The notes under the pieces: generated by a model
Told to the model about the DNA's origin: nothing
The model's database searches: none
What the model saw: only the letters and a program-made list of their open reading frames with translations
Made by a program: the position numbers and the translations under genes
Shown: positions 41,688 to 51,615 of the stretch, piece by piece
Position numbering within the stretch: the first letter of the stretch is position 1
How the letters are laid out: each line of letters begins with the position of its first letter
Assembly (NCBI RefSeq): GCF_001507645.1
Contig: NZ_CP013909.1
Coordinates: 1,860,001-1,924,000 of the forward strand
Direction of reading: 5' to 3'
DNA from: Hymenobacter sedentarius
GTDB lineage: Bacteria > Bacteroidota > Bacteroidia > Cytophagales > Hymenobacteraceae
DNA: 64,000 nt

Positions 41688-42251
41688 TCAGATGGTCATA
41701 ATCTCCGTTTCCTTCTTGCTGAGTGTCCGCTCCACTTCGGCAATGTAGGTGTCGGTTGTCTTCTGGACTTTCTCTTCGGCGCTCTTGATGGCATCCTCCG
41801 AAGCACCTTCCTTCAGCAGCTTGCGCAGGGCCTCGTTCACATCCTTGCGGATGCCCCGTACCCGCACTTTGCCAGCTTCCGATTCGTTTTTGGCTTGTTT
41901 CACCAGCTCGCGGCGCCGCTCCTCCGTCATGGCCGGAATGTTGAGGCGTACGCCGTCGGCATCGGTTACGGGGTTCAGGCCCAGGTCGCTGTTTTTAATG
42001 GCCTTGGCCACCTCGCTTACCATGTTTTTCTCCCAAGGCTTGATGAGCAGCGAGCGCGCATCCGGCGCCGTAACGGTGGCAATCTGGCCGATGGGGGTAG
42101 GGGAGCCGTAGTAATCTACGCGCAGGCCATCGAGCATGGCCGGCGAGGCCTTACCGGCCCGGATGCGGCTCATTTCCACGTTCACGTGGGCCAGCGCCTT
42201 GCTCATTGACTCAGCGAGGTCGTCGAGATAAAACTGAATTTCTTCGTCCAT
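41688..42251 (-). CDS. frr: Ribosome recycling factor
   Basis: The 187-residue protein splits the post-termination ribosome together with EF-G. The family pattern is complete: MSKALAHVNVEMSRIRAGKA, LRVDYYGSPTPIGQIATVTA, DARSLLIKPWEKNMVSEVAK, NPVTDADGVRLNIPAMTEER and the long helical arms at the C terminus. Length is normal. It is transcribed after pyrH on the same strand, as in many bacteria, with a long inverted repeat in the 100-base spacer. Confidence 0.98.
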   Translation of the reverse strand: MDEEIQFYLDDLAESMSKALAHVNVEMSRIRAGKASPAMLDGLRVDYYGSPTPIGQIATVTAPDARSLLIKPWEKNMVSEVAKAIKNSDLGLNPVTDADGVRLNIPAMTEERRRELVKQAKNESEAGKVRVRGIRKDVNEALRKLLKEGASEDAIKSAEEKVQKTTDTYIAEVERTLSKKETEIMTI

Positions 42252-42261
42252 TTTGGTTTAA

Positions 42262-42344
42262 TTGTCAGTTGTTGGTTGTCCGTTGTTAGATACAGCCAGC
42301 CAATTCGCAGTGCAAACTAACAACCGACAACCAACAACTGACAA
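42262..42344. repeat. 28-nt inverted repeat between pyrH and frr
   Basis: Arms 42262-42289 and 42317-42344 match at 27 of 28 positions around a 27-nt loop. Each arm is a stuttering sequence of GTTG/GTTAG words. No long T-run follows on either strand, so it is more like an RNA processing or stability element than a classical terminator. Confidence 0.85.
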
Positions 42345-42351
42345 CTAAAAA

Positions 42352-43152
42352 TTACGCCTGCTCCGGCTGGTTGCCCACCACCGGCTGCAGCAGCGTACGC
42401 TTGGGGTCCAGCACCGGCTTGCGGCCATCGCGCGGGCCGGTGCCGCCCCGGCTCACCAGCGTGCCCATCGACTCGCCGTCGAGCAAGCGCTGCAGGTTGC
42501 CGGGCGTGTTCATGTCGAACACGATGATGGGCAGGTTATTCTCTTTGCAAAGCGTGAAGGCCGTCATGTCCATCACGTTCAGATTCTTTTTCAGCACCTC
42601 ATCGAACGTGATTTCGTTGTAGCGGGTGGCCGTGGGGTCTTTCTCCGGGTCGGCGGTATAGATGCCGTCCACGCGGGTGCCTTTCAGCACCACGTCGGCC
42701 TCAATCTCAATGGCCCGCAGCGAGGCGGCCGAGTCGGTCGTGAAATAAGGCGAGCCAATGCCGGCCCCAAAAATCACCACGCGGCCTTTCTCCAGGTGCC
42801 GCACGGCGCGCCGGCGGATGTAGGGCTCGCACACCCGCTGGATGGTGAGGCCCGACAGCAGGCGCGTGCTCACTTCCAGCTTCTCCAGGGCGCTTTGCAG
42901 GGCCATGGAGTTAATCACCGTAGCGAGCATGCCCATGTAGTCGCCCTGCACGCGGTCGAGGCCAAACGCCTCTGCCTCCACGCCGCGGTAAATGTTGCCC
43001 CCGCCAATCACGACGGCCACTTGTACGCCCGTGGCGGCCACGGATTTAATTTCGGAGGCATATTGCATCAGCCGCTCGGCATCGATGCCGTACTGCTGCT
43101 GGCCCATTAGCGCTTCGCCGCTGAGCTTGAGAAGGATGCGGTGGTATTTCAA
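42352..43152 (-). CDS. pyrH: UMP kinase
   Basis: The 266-residue enzyme phosphorylates UMP to UDP. It shows the amino-acid-kinase-family motifs [62 protein letters not shown] and [20 protein letters not shown]. It is about 25 residues longer than most PyrH proteins; the extra residues form a basic, Gly-rich C-terminal tail ([20 protein letters not shown]). It is upstream of frr on the same strand. Confidence 0.97.
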   Translation of the reverse strand: MKYHRILLKLSGEALMGQQQYGIDAERLMQYASEIKSVAATGVQVAVVIGGGNIYRGVEAEAFGLDRVQGDYMGMLATVINSMALQSALEKLEVSTRLLSGLTIQRVCEPYIRRRAVRHLEKGRVVIFGAGIGSPYFTTDSAASLRAIEIEADVVLKGTRVDGIYTADPEKDPTATRYNEITFDEVLKKNLNVMDMTAFTLCKENNLPIIVFDMNTPGNLQRLLDGESMGTLVSRGGTGPRDGRKPVLDPKRTLLQPVVGNQPEQA

Positions 43153-43192
43153 GTCGAAAGGATTGAGTAAGCGGGGATAATTAATCAGTGAG

Positions 43193-43696
43193 CTATGAAA
43201 ACTGCACCAGCACCTGGCCTTTTTGCACGTTGTCGCGCAGGCTCACTTTGAGGCTGCCAACGGTGCCATCGGCGGGAGCTTTCAGAATATTTTCCATCTT
43301 CATGGCCTCCAGCACTAGCAGTGGGTCGCCTTTTTGCACGGTCTGGCCGGGCTCCACCCGGATATCGACGATGAGGCCGGGCATGGGAGCCTTCAACTCG
43401 TTTACTTTCGCGGCGGCGGCGTTGCTCATGCCCAGGCGCTCGAGCAACAGGTCGAACCGGTCTTTGGCGTTTAGCTCAATGCGCTGGCCGTTTATCTTCA
43501 GCACAATATTCTTGCTAGCGTAATCCGCCGACACCACCTCCGCATTATACGAACGACCTTCGTGCAGCACGTGAAACCGGCCTTCGCCCAAATCCGCAAT
43601 ATCCCAGGCAAATGCTTGGCCGTTGAGCGTAACAGTATCTACGGCGCGGTAGTCAACTTCCCAGAGTTGCTCGGGGCTGGTGCTGATGTGAAGCAT
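43193..43696 (-). CDS. Biotin/lipoyl-attachment carrier protein (BCCP-like)
   Basis: The 167-residue protein ends in a biotinyl domain (about 95-167) with the biotinylation site EAMKMEN, Lys133, and the typical [21 protein letters not shown] strand pattern. The N-terminal half (about 1-90) has the pattern of Bacteroidota carboxyltransferase-associated biotin carriers ([21 protein letters not shown]). It resembles the biotin subunit of acyl-CoA or propionyl-CoA carboxylases rather than AccB. No carboxylase gene is adjacent. It ends 40 bases before pyrH on the same strand. Confidence 0.85.
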   Translation of the reverse strand: MLHISTSPEQLWEVDYRAVDTVTLNGQAFAWDIADLGEGRFHVLHEGRSYNAEVVSADYASKNIVLKINGQRIELNAKDRFDLLLERLGMSNAAAAKVNELKAPMPGLIVDIRVEPGQTVQKGDPLLVLEAMKMENILKAPADGTVGSLKVSLRDNVQKGQVLVQFS

Positions 43697-43794
43697 CTGA
43701 AGCGGATAGGGTGGGATGGAAGCGGGGGGTTAAAGGTAGCCCAAATCTCAAATTAATTCAGAAATTGAGGCGTTTTTCGCCCGTCCTTGTTGGC

Positions 43795-46383
43795 ATGAAG
43801 TATTTGGTCCCAGGCTTCACCAGCCTGCTGTTGTTTATTCATTTACTGGCAGTAGCCCAATCTTCGGGGGCGGGTGCGCGCAAGCCGGCGACCAAAGCAT
43901 CGGCGAGTAAAAAGACTGTTCCGGCGGTTGCGCCAGCGCCCGCGCCTGCCGGCTTGGTGGTGCCTTCCTGGCTGCCCGCGGAAGCCCCGCTCCAGCCCGC
44001 CGCCACCGTCCTGACCGATGTGGTGGACACCAAACTCGATGTGCGCTTCGACTACAAAAAGCAGCAACTGCTGGGCACCGCCGTGCTCACACTGCGCTCC
44101 CACTTCTACCCGCAGGCCGAAGTCGCGCTCGATGCTAAAGGCTTCGAGATTCAGAAAGTTGAGCTGGTAGGAGACAAAAAGAATAAGGGCCTCAACTATA
44201 ACTACAACCGGCGCAAGCTCGTCATTGCCCTGGACCACCCGTATCCGCGCACCACGGCCTACCAAGTGCGCATCGTGTACGTGGCCAAGCCCAACGAGCT
44301 GCCCCAGGGTGGCTCGGCGGCCATCACCTCCGACAAGGGCCTGTACTTCATCAACCCGTTGGGCCTGGAAAAGAACAAGCCCCGCCAAATCTGGACCCAG
44401 GGCGAGACAGAATCCAATTCCTGCTGGTTTCCTACCATCGACAAGCCCAACCAGCGGATGACCCAGGAAATCAGAATGACGGTGGAAAAACAGTTCAAAA
44501 CGCTTTCCAACGGTTTGCTGGTCTCTTCCAAAGCCAACGCCGATGGCACCCGCACCGATACCTGGAAGCTAAACGAGCCCCACGCGCCCTACCTGGCCAC
44601 CATGGTCGTCGGCGACTTTGCCGTCGTGAATGATTCCTGGCACGGCAAGCCCGTCGATTATTATGTGGAGCCCCAGTACGCCGCTACTGCCCGCGCCGTG
44701 TTCGGCCACACGCCTCAAATGCTGGATTTCTTCTCCAAAAAGCTGGGCGTTGAGTACCCGTGGGAAAAGTATGCGCAGGTGGCCGTGCGCGACTACGTGA
44801 GCGGCGCCATGGAAAACACCACCGCTACCACCCACGGCGCCAGCATTCAGGCCACTCGCCGGGACCTCATCGACGCCAATTACCAAAGTGGCGAATCCAC
44901 CATCGCCCACGAGCTATTTCATCATTGGTTCGGCGATTACGTTACGAGCGAATCCTGGGCCAACCTGCCCCTAAACGAGTCGTTTGCCGACTATTCTGAA
45001 TTCCTTTGGGCAGAGTACAAGTTCGGCGCCGATGAAGCTGGCTTGGTGCAGGAAATCAAACTCAATAACTACCTCGAAGAAGCCCAGTCCAAGCGCGAGC
45101 CGCTTATTCGCTACCGCTACACCAACCGGGAGGACATGTTCGACCGCCACTCCTATGACAAGGGCGGGCGCGTGCTGCACATGCTGCGCAAGTACCTGGG
45201 CGACGACGCCTTTTTTACGTCCCTGAACCATTACCTCGTTCAGAACAAGCAAACGCCCGTCGAAATCTCCAAGCTGCGTACTGCCTTTGAAGAAACGACC
45301 GGTGAGGATTTAATGTGGTTTTTTAACCAGTGGTTTCTCCAGCGCGGGCACCCGGAACTGCGCATCACCCACTCGTATACCAACGGCCAGGTGACTCTGC
45401 GCGTCCAGCAAGTGCAGGATACCCTGTTTCAGCCCGTCTTCCGCCTGCCCGTCACCGTAGCGGTCTGGACCAATAACAACCAGCCCACCGAACACCGCAT
45501 CACCGTTACCAAAGCCAATCAGACCTTCACCCTGCCCGCCAGCCAGAAGCCCAACCTGGTGAAATTCGACAACGAAAGCCAACTGCTGGCTCAATTTGAC
45601 GAGGAGCGCACGCAGGACGAGCTGATATTCCAGTTCTACCATGCGCAGGGCTACCAGCAAAAAGCCGAGGCCATGGAGCTTCTGCATAATAAAACCACGG
45701 AGCTAAGCGTGAGCAGCCTACTGCGCAACGCCCTGAACGATAAGTTCTGGGCCGTTCGGCAGGCGGCGCTCAGCCACCTGCGCCGCTATCGGGGCCCTGA
45801 GCCGGAAGGCATGCGTAAGGATATCCAGCGCCTGGCCAACGCCGACGCCAATCCGCGCGTCCGGGCCAAGGCCATCAACACCCTCGCCACCCTTCCCGAT
45901 GGCACCTTTGGCCCCATTTTCAGCGCCGCCATCGGCGACAGTTCAGCCTTGGTCGCCGCCGCCGCCGTTGAGGCATTGGCCAAGAAGCCTGACGTAAACA
46001 CCAGCCAACAGGTAGCGGCGCTCGACAATACCTCAAGCAGCCCGCTGATGCTGGCCTTGGCAAATTATTATGCCACCAATGGCGGCTTGGACCAATACGC
46101 ATGGTTCTTGCGCCGCCTGCCTGACGTGGCCGAGAGCGACCTGTACGCTTACTTCCAGTCCTTCGGCACGCTCATGACCCACATCCCCTCCGTAGAGCGC
46201 GACAAAGGCTTGAAAGTCTTGGAGGATTATGCCCGAAATGCTCCGCAGTACTACGTTCGCCTGGGGGCCTACCGTGGCTTGGCCCTGCTAGTGCCCACCA
46301 CTCCTGAATTGAAGGCTAAACTTCAAAACATCCGCGAAAAGGAAATGGATGACCGGCTCAAGGCATTTTATAACCTCATGTAA
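43795..46383 (+). CDS. M1-family aminopeptidase, secreted
   Basis: The 862-residue protein has a signal peptide (about 1-22) and a Thr/Ala/Lys linker. The M1 peptidase core has the exopeptidase motif GAMEN at 337-341 and the zinc motif HELFH-x18-E (His372, Glu373, His376, Glu395). The C-terminal part (about 610-800) is helical, with HEAT-like repeats (VRQAALSHLRRYRG; NPRVRAKAINTLATLPDG; VAAAAVEALAKKP). It should remove N-terminal residues from peptides in the periplasm or outside. The ATG at 43795 begins the signal peptide; the upstream frame is not protein-like. Confidence 0.93.
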   Translation: MKYLVPGFTSLLLFIHLLAVAQSSGAGARKPATKASASKKTVPAVAPAPAPAGLVVPSWLPAEAPLQPAATVLTDVVDTKLDVRFDYKKQQLLGTAVLTLRSHFYPQAEVALDAKGFEIQKVELVGDKKNKGLNYNYNRRKLVIALDHPYPRTTAYQVRIVYVAKPNELPQGGSAAITSDKGLYFINPLGLEKNKPRQIWTQGETESNSCWFPTIDKPNQRMTQEIRMTVEKQFKTLSNGLLVSSKANADGTRTDTWKLNEPHAPYLATMVVGDFAVVNDSWHGKPVDYYVEPQYAATARAVFGHTPQMLDFFSKKLGVEYPWEKYAQVAVRDYVSGAMENTTATTHGASIQATRRDLIDANYQSGESTIAHELFHHWFGDYVTSESWANLPLNESFADYSEFLWAEYKFGADEAGLVQEIKLNNYLEEAQSKREPLIRYRYTNREDMFDRHSYDKGGRVLHMLRKYLGDDAFFTSLNHYLVQNKQTPVEISKLRTAFEETTGEDLMWFFNQWFLQRGHPELRITHSYTNGQVTLRVQQVQDTLFQPVFRLPVTVAVWTNNNQPTEHRITVTKANQTFTLPASQKPNLVKFDNESQLLAQFDEERTQDELIFQFYHAQGYQQKAEAMELLHNKTTELSVSSLLRNALNDKFWAVRQAALSHLRRYRGPEPEGMRKDIQRLANADANPRVRAKAINTLATLPDGTFGPIFSAAIGDSSALVAAAAVEALAKKPDVNTSQQVAALDNTSSSPLMLALANYYATNGGLDQYAWFLRRLPDVAESDLYAYFQSFGTLMTHIPSVERDKGLKVLEDYARNAPQYYVRLGAYRGLALLVPTTPELKAKLQNIREKEMDDRLKAFYNLM

Positions 46384-46437
46384 ATGCCCTTAGAAGCACT
46401 TTTCTGAAAAAAACCGAACCTTTTTTTGCTTCACCGC

Positions 46438-46467
46438 TTGCCTGGTGTCAGAAAAGCCTTAATTTTG
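46438..46467 (+). promoter_or_regulatory. Promoter of the tRNA-tuf unit
   Basis: TTG (46438-46440), a 19-nt spacer and TAATTTTG (46460-46467) match the Bacteroidota promoter consensus exactly. Transcription should start near 46474 and run through the three tRNA genes, probably into tuf. Confidence 0.75.
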
Positions 46468-46553
46468 CGACTCCTTACGAAACACTACTACCTCGGTAGC
46501 CGGTAAAACGAAAGGGATTTGCTTCCTGGCAATCGGCCAGCAAGCTCCAAATT

Positions 46554-46636
46554 GGGGAGGTTCCAGAGCGGCCAAATGGGACAGACTGTAACTCTGTTAG
46601 TGTAAACTTTCGAAGGTTCGAATCCTTCTCTCCCCA
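46554..46636 (+). tRNA. tRNA-Tyr (anticodon GTA)
   Basis: The 83-nt sequence folds as a class II tRNA with a long variable arm. The acceptor stem GGGGAGG pairs with TCTCCCC (one G-T pair), the anticodon loop is CTGTAAC and the T loop is GGTTCGAATCC. The discriminator is A and the CCA end is not encoded. Confidence 0.95.
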
Positions 46637-46653
46637 CTTTTTTGAGGCCATCT

Positions 46654-46726
46654 GCGGGAGTAGCTCAGCTGGTAGAGCGGCAGCCTTCCAAGCTGCAGGT
46701 CGCGGGTTCGAACCTCGTCTCCCGCT
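46654..46726 (+). tRNA. tRNA-Gly (anticodon TCC)
   Basis: The 73-nt cloverleaf has acceptor stem GCGGGAG pairing with CTCCCGC, D arm AGCTCAGCTGGTAGAGC, anticodon loop CTTCCAA and T loop GGGTTCGAACC. CCA is not encoded. It lies 17 bases after tRNA-Tyr. Confidence 0.95.
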
Positions 46727-46740
46727 CATTTTTAGCATAA

Positions 46741-46812
<72 letters not shown>

Positions 46813-46979
46813 CAGATTACATTACAAGTCCTACCGCCCATATTACCGGGCGGCGGGCACGGTTCTCTCAGGTAAGCGACGCACAGTTTTCTATTTCGTA
46901 GGGGCTGAGTCTCGCTTTCTTGTTGTAGGGTCGGTTTTATCTTCAAATTCACTTCACCACCTCTTTTTTACTCTTTACA

Positions 46980-48170
46980 ATGGCTAAAGAAAATTTCGAC
47001 CGGTCCAAGCCGCACGTAAACATCGGTACCATCGGCCACGTCGACCACGGCAAAACGACCCTGACCGCTGCTATCACCATGGTGTTGGCAAACCAGGGCC
47101 TGGCCGAAAAGCGTGACTTCTCTTCGATTGACAATGCTCCCGAAGAAAAAGAGCGTGGTATCACCATCAACACCGCTCACGTAGAGTACTCGACCAAAAA
47201 CCGTCACTACGCCCACGTTGACTGCCCCGGTCACGCTGACTATGTGAAGAACATGGTTACCGGTGCTGCCCAGATGGACGGCGCTATCCTCGTAGTAGCT
47301 GCTACCGACGGCCCCATGCCCCAGACCCGTGAGCACATTCTGCTCGCTCGTCAGGTAGGTGTTCCTCAGCTGGTGGTGTTCATGAACAAAGTGGACATGG
47401 TGGATGACCCCGAGCTCCTCGAGCTGGTGGAAATGGAAATCCGCGAACTCCTCTCGTTCTACGACTTCGACGGCGACAACATTCCGGTTATCCAGGGCTC
47501 GGCCCTCGGCGGCCTGAACGGCGATGCCAACTGGGTTCCCAAAATCAACGATTTGATGGACGCGGTTGACTCGTTCATTCCGATTCCTGCTCGTCTGACC
47601 GACCTGCCCTTCCTGATGCCTGTTGAGGACGTGTTCTCGATTACTGGCCGTGGCACCGTAGCCACTGGTCGTATCGAGCGCGGTATCATCAACTCGGGTG
47701 AGCAAGTTGATATCTTGGGTATGGGCGCTGCCCCCGGCCTGAAGTCGACGGTAACGGGTGTGGAAATGTTCCGCAAAATCCTGGACCGTGGCGAAGCTGG
47801 TGACAACGTAGGTCTGCTCCTCCGTGGTATTGAAAAAGAAGCCATCCGTCGCGGCATGGTTATCTGCAAGCCCGGTTCGGTAACTCCTCACCAGAAGTTC
47901 AAGGCTGAGGTTTACGTTCTCTCGAAAGAGGAAGGTGGCCGTCACACTCCGTTCTTCAACAACTACCGTCCGCAGTTCTATCTGCGTACCACCGACGTTA
48001 CCGGCATCATCACCCTCCCCGAGGGCGTTGAAATGGTAATGCCCGGCGACAACATCACCATCACCGTTGAGCTCATCAACAAGGTGGCGATGGAGAAAGG
48101 CCTCCGCTTTGCTATCCGTGAGGGTGGCCGCACGGTAGGCGCTGGTCAGGTAACGGAAGTTCTCGACTAA
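46980..48170 (+). CDS. tuf: Elongation factor Tu
   Basis: The 396-residue GTPase delivers aminoacyl-tRNA to the ribosome. The G1 motif is GHVDHGKT at 19-26, [20 protein letters not shown] is G3, and NKVDMVDD is G4. Domains 2 and 3 follow, with [19 protein letters not shown]. Its place after tRNA-Tyr, tRNA-Gly and tRNA-Thr is the same as tufB in Escherichia coli. The rpsL-rpsG-fusA genes lie about 13 kb downstream; whether a second tuf follows fusA is beyond the window. The A-rich, T-rich leader has no Shine-Dalgarno sequence. Confidence 0.99.
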   Translation: MAKENFDRSKPHVNIGTIGHVDHGKTTLTAAITMVLANQGLAEKRDFSSIDNAPEEKERGITINTAHVEYSTKNRHYAHVDCPGHADYVKNMVTGAAQMDGAILVVAATDGPMPQTREHILLARQVGVPQLVVFMNKVDMVDDPELLELVEMEIRELLSFYDFDGDNIPVIQGSALGGLNGDANWVPKINDLMDAVDSFIPIPARLTDLPFLMPVEDVFSITGRGTVATGRIERGIINSGEQVDILGMGAAPGLKSTVTGVEMFRKILDRGEAGDNVGLLLRGIEKEAIRRGMVICKPGSVTPHQKFKAEVYVLSKEEGGRHTPFFNNYRPQFYLRTTDVTGIITLPEGVEMVMPGDNITITVELINKVAMEKGLRFAIREGGRTVGAGQVTEVLD

Positions 48171-48186
48171 GCTCCGGCTTATCAGT

Positions 48187-48228
48187 AAAAAAAAAGCCGC
48201 TCTCGTATCCTCGGGAGCGGCTTTTTTA
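48187..48228 (+). terminator. Terminator after tuf
   Basis: An A-run, stem GCCGCTC/GAGCGGC and a T-run form a classical intrinsic terminator just after the tuf stop. It separates the tRNA-tuf unit from the tRNA-Trp-secE unit. Confidence 0.85.
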
Positions 48229-48249
48229 CGCTGAAACAGAAGGGCATAT

Positions 48250-48279
48250 TTGTTTTGTCCGCTGTTTCTCTTACCTTTG
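48250..48279 (+). promoter_or_regulatory. Promoter of the tRNA-Trp-secE-nusG unit
   Basis: TTG (48250-48252), a 19-nt spacer and TACCTTTG (48272-48279) match the Bacteroidota consensus exactly. Transcription should start near 48286, about 35 bases before tRNA-Trp. Confidence 0.8.
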
Positions 48280-48320
48280 CACTCCCTTTGGCGAAATGCG
48301 CTAAGCGGGAATGCCAATAA

Positions 48321-48391
48321 ACGAGTGTAGTTCAAGGGTAGAATAGAGGTCTCCAAAACCTTTGATGGGAGTTCGAATCTCTCCACTCGTG
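48321..48391 (+). tRNA. tRNA-Trp (anticodon CCA)
   Basis: The 71-nt cloverleaf has acceptor stem ACGAGTG pairing with CACTCGT, D arm AGTTCAAGGGTAGAAT, anticodon loop CTCCAAA and T loop GAGTTCGAATC. The discriminator is G and CCA is not encoded. It lies 65 bases upstream of secE in the same transcription unit. Confidence 0.95.
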
Positions 48392-48455
48392 CAATTTGGG
48401 CCCCTTGGCCCGCTCCATGTCGTTTTCAGCGGCAACGCTGTTTTTTTCTCAACCA

Positions 48456-48650
48456 ATGGACAAACTGAGCAATTATTTCCGCACTACCATCGAGGAAATG
48501 CGCTACAATGTAACGTGGCCTTCGACGACGGAATTGCAAAAAAGCGCCGGTCTCGTGCTGATTGGTTCGCTCGTGTTTGCCGTAGTGGTAGGCGTTATGG
48601 ACATTAGCTTTGAGACGGTACTTAAAGCTTTTTATAACTCGTTTCGCTAA
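48456..48650 (+). CDS. secE: Preprotein translocase subunit SecE
   Basis: The 64-residue membrane protein has the short SecE form: an amphipathic N-terminal helix (FRTTIEEMRYNVTWPSTTEL) and one membrane segment (LVLIGSLVFAVVVGVMDISF). It stabilises SecY in the Sec channel. The ATG at 48456 is chosen because family members start close to the LSNYF segment. nusG follows after 12 bases, as in most bacteria. Confidence 0.95.
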   Translation: MDKLSNYFRTTIEEMRYNVTWPSTTELQKSAGLVLIGSLVFAVVVGVMDISFETVLKAFYNSFR

Positions 48651-48662
48651 TCAACAATCAAG

Positions 48663-49229
48663 ATGGGCGAATTGAAATGGTACGTGGTGCGCTCAGTGAG
48701 CGGCCAGGAGAAAAAAGCCAAAAACTACCTCGAAACAGAGCTCGGCCGGCATAACCTGACCGAGTTGGTGCCGCAGGTACTGATTCCGGTAGAGAAGGTC
48801 TTTGAAATGCGCAACGGCAAGAAGCGCGTGCGCGAACGTAACCTTTACCCCGGCTACATCATCATCCACGCCGACCTCGGCCACGGTGAGGTAGACCACA
48901 TCATCACCAGCACCCCTGGCGTTATTGGTTTCCTCGGCGATAAAGACAAGAAGGACGCGGCCAACAACAAGCCCGTTCCCCTGCACATCTCCGAAGTAAA
49001 CCGCATCCTCGGCATCGTGGACGAAGCCGAGCAGCAGACCACCGCTACCCTTGATAAGCCTTATGTAGTAGGCGAACTTGTGAAAGTGGTAGATGGTCCG
49101 TTCAACGGTTTCTCCGGCAACGTGGACGAAGTATTCGAAGAGCGCAAGAAGCTCAACGTAGTCGTAAAAATTTTCGGCCGTTCGCAGCCGGTAGAGCTCA
49201 GCTATACCCAAGTAGAAAAAGAGGTGTAA
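48663..49229 (+). CDS. nusG: Transcription termination/antitermination factor NusG
   Basis: The 188-residue protein has the NGN domain (about 1-120: KWYVVRSVSGQEKKAKNYLE; VEKVFEMRNGKKRVRERNLYPGYIIIHAD) and the C-terminal KOW domain (about 135-188: VGELVKVVDGPFNGFSGNVD). It binds RNA polymerase at the clamp and links it to Rho or to ribosomal protein S10. It follows secE and precedes rplK after a 121-base spacer. Confidence 0.98.
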   Translation: MGELKWYVVRSVSGQEKKAKNYLETELGRHNLTELVPQVLIPVEKVFEMRNGKKRVRERNLYPGYIIIHADLGHGEVDHIITSTPGVIGFLGDKDKKDAANNKPVPLHISEVNRILGIVDEAEQQTTATLDKPYVVGELVKVVDGPFNGFSGNVDEVFEERKKLNVVVKIFGRSQPVELSYTQVEKEV

Positions 49230-49350
49230 CCCTCTCTCGATTATACCACGCCGGCTAATTGCTCCGGGTCGGCGGGGCTTCCAACTAGGAGTTTATATGT
49301 ACTGAGGCAAGCGCGAGTTACGACGCAGGAGCCGCAGCCAACACAATCAA

Positions 49351-49794
49351 ATGGCCAAAGAAATCAGAGGTTATCTGCGTCTGCAGATAAAGGGAGGCGC
49401 CGCGAATCCTTCGCCGCCGGTAGGACCTGCACTTGGTAGCAAAGGCTTGAACATCATGGAGTTTTGCAAGCAGTTCAATGCTCGCACCCAAGATAAAGCC
49501 GGCCAAGTTTGTCCTGTACTCATCACCATGTACACCGACAAGTCGTTTGACTTCGTGGTGAAGACGGCACCGGCTCCGGTGTTGCTCATGGAAGCTGCCA
49601 AGTTGCAGAGCGGTTCGAAAGAGCCGAACCGTAACAAAGTAGGCTCCGTGACGTGGGACCAAGTCCGCACCATCGCCGAAACCAAAATGGCTGACCTGAA
49701 CGCCTTCAAGGTGGAAGCAGCTATGAAGCAGGTGGCAGGTACGGCCCGCAGCATGGGTATTACCATCAAGGGCGACTCTCCTTTTGCTGAATAA
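49351..49794 (+). CDS. rplK: 50S ribosomal protein L11
   Basis: The 147-residue protein starts with the family pattern [23 protein letters not shown] and contains [15 protein letters not shown] and the C-terminal RNA-binding [12 protein letters not shown]. It binds 23S rRNA in the GTPase-associated region. It is followed by rplA after 19 bases. Confidence 0.99.
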   Translation: MAKEIRGYLRLQIKGGAANPSPPVGPALGSKGLNIMEFCKQFNARTQDKAGQVCPVLITMYTDKSFDFVVKTAPAPVLLMEAAKLQSGSKEPNRNKVGSVTWDQVRTIAETKMADLNAFKVEAAMKQVAGTARSMGITIKGDSPFAE

Positions 49795-49813
49795 TTAAAA
49801 GGAAAAACGACAG

Positions 49814-50512
49814 ATGGCAAAAATCAGTAAAAAGCGCAAGGAAGCCCTTGCCAAGCACGACCTCACGGAAGTGCGCAGCCTCCTGGAGGCTGCCAAAGTG
49901 GTGAAGGACATTACCTACACTAAATTCGATGCTTCGGTAGATATCGACGTTCGCCTCGGCGTGGACCCCCGCAAAGCGGACCAGATGGTTCGTGGCGTGG
50001 CCACCCTGCCCCACGGCACCGGTAAAGTTGTGCGTGTACTGGCTCTGGTTACTCCCGATAAGGAGGCCGAAGCTCTGGCCGCCGGCGCCGACTTCGTAGG
50101 TCTGGACGACTATATCGCGAAAATCGAGAAAGGCTGGACCGACATCGACGTCATCATCACCATGCCCGCCGTTATGGCTAAGGTAGGTCGCCTGGGCCGT
50201 GTGCTCGGTCCCCGTGGTCTGATGCCGAACCCGAAGTCTGGTACCGTTACGACCGACGTAGCCAAGGCTGTGCAGGAAGTGAAAGCTGGTAAAATCGACT
50301 TCAAAGTTGACAAAACCGGCATCATTCACTGCTCAGTGGGTAAAGTATCGTTCGACGAGAAGATGCTGGCCGAAAACGCTCTGGAGGTAATCCAGACGTT
50401 GGGTCGCTTGAAGCCTTCTTCTTCGAAAGGTACCTACATCCGCAGCATCACCTTGAGCAGCACGATGTCGCCTGCCGTTCCGGTGGACAGCCAAGTAAAC
50501 TCCGCTAACTAA
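49814..50512 (+). CDS. rplA: 50S ribosomal protein L1
   Basis: The 232-residue protein has the L1 signature [20 protein letters not shown] together with [20 protein letters not shown]. It binds the L1 stalk of 23S rRNA and, in other bacteria, represses its own operon by binding the mRNA leader. It begins 19 bases after rplK and ends 15 bases before rplJ. Confidence 0.99.
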   Translation: MAKISKKRKEALAKHDLTEVRSLLEAAKVVKDITYTKFDASVDIDVRLGVDPRKADQMVRGVATLPHGTGKVVRVLALVTPDKEAEALAAGADFVGLDDYIAKIEKGWTDIDVIITMPAVMAKVGRLGRVLGPRGLMPNPKSGTVTTDVAKAVQEVKAGKIDFKVDKTGIIHCSVGKVSFDEKMLAENALEVIQTLGRLKPSSSKGTYIRSITLSSTMSPAVPVDSQVNSAN

Positions 50513-50527
50513 TTAACCCAACCAAAC

Positions 50528-51076
50528 ATGACCAGGGAAGAAAAACAAGCCCTCGTGGATGAGTTGAGCGGAAAATTCCAATCGCACAACTCGTTCTACA
50601 TTGTCGATGCTTCGGTAATGTCGGTAGCGAAAATCAACGATTTCCGTCGTCTGTGCTTCAACCGCGGTATGGAATACAAGGTGTACAAAAACACCTTCAT
50701 CCGTAAGGCGCTGGACACCCTCGGCCACGATACTTCGGAGATGGATGCTGCGCTGAAAGGCTCTTCGGGCGTGTTGTTCTCTACGGAGAGCGGCTCGGCT
50801 CCCGCAAAGCTGCTGCGTGACTTCTACAAAGCTCAGGCTTATCCCCGTGGTGTTGAGCCCAAGCCCGTGCTGAAAGGCGCTTATGTGGATGCTAGCATCT
50901 ACATCGGCTCGAACCAGCTCGAAGGTTTGACCACTATCAAAGGCAAGCAGGAACTGCTCGGTGAACTCATCGGCCTGCTGCAATCGCCTGCCAAAAATGT
51001 TATCTCTGCTCTTCAGAGCGGTGGCAACAAATTGGCCGGTATCCTCAAAACGCTTTCCGAAAAAGAGGCTGCCTAA
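50528..51076 (+). CDS. rplJ: 50S ribosomal protein L10
   Basis: The 182-residue protein has the L10 pattern MTREEKQALVDELSGKFQ, INDFRRLCFNRGMEYKVYKNT and the C-terminal helix GNKLAGILKTLSEK that carries L7/L12 dimers. It forms the base of the ribosomal stalk. rplL follows after 68 bases. Confidence 0.98.
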   Translation: MTREEKQALVDELSGKFQSHNSFYIVDASVMSVAKINDFRRLCFNRGMEYKVYKNTFIRKALDTLGHDTSEMDAALKGSSGVLFSTESGSAPAKLLRDFYKAQAYPRGVEPKPVLKGAYVDASIYIGSNQLEGLTTIKGKQELLGELIGLLQSPAKNVISALQSGGNKLAGILKTLSEKEAA

Positions 51077-51144
51077 GCGGCAATCTTCTTTTTCGACTTC
51101 AATAATAAATTTTCAACAACACATTTTTTTAACAATCTACAGAA

Positions 51145-51525
51145 ATGGCAGATTTGAAAGCATTCGCTGAGCAGCTTGTAAACCTGACGGTGAAAGAAGT
51201 AAACGAATTGGCAACCATCCTGAAGGACGAGTACGGCATCGAGCCCGCTGCTGCTGCTCCCGTAATGATGGCCGGTGGTGGCGCTGCTGCCGCTGACGAG
51301 GCTCCCGAGGAGAAGACGTCGTTCGACGTTATCCTGAAGGCTGCTGGTGGTGCCAAGCTGGCTGTAGTTAAGCTGGTGAAGGACCTGACCGGCCTCGGCT
51401 TGAAAGAAGCCAAGGAATTGGTTGACGGTGCTCCCAAGCCCCTGAAAGAAGGCGTAACCAAAGACGAGGCTGAGTCGCTGAAGAAGCAGCTCGAGGAAGC
51501 CGGTGCTGAAGTAGAAGTTAAGTAA
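51145..51525 (+). CDS. rplL: 50S ribosomal protein L7/L12
   Basis: The 126-residue acidic protein has the N-terminal dimerisation helices ([20 protein letters not shown]), an Ala/Gly hinge and the C-terminal domain [20 protein letters not shown] with [20 protein letters not shown]. It recruits translational GTPases to the ribosome. A terminator-like hairpin follows before rpoB. Confidence 0.99.
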   Translation: MADLKAFAEQLVNLTVKEVNELATILKDEYGIEPAAAAPVMMAGGGAAAADEAPEEKTSFDVILKAAGGAKLAVVKLVKDLTGLGLKEAKELVDGAPKPLKEGVTKDEAESLKKQLEEAGAEVEVK

Positions 51526-51570
51526 TTTCTGCTCCTGAAGCATCTCCGGACCCGCTTCGAATAAGGATTA

Positions 51571-51596
51571 GACCTGGCAACTTAGCCAGGTCTTTT
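51571..51596 (+). terminator. Attenuator hairpin between rplL and rpoB
   Basis: GACCTGGC pairs with GCCAGGTC around a 6-nt loop and is followed by a short T-run. Its position matches the partial terminator that lowers rpoBC expression relative to ribosomal protein genes in other bacteria. Confidence 0.7.
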
Positions 51597-51615
51597 CCTG
51601 TTTGTGGTGTGTCAA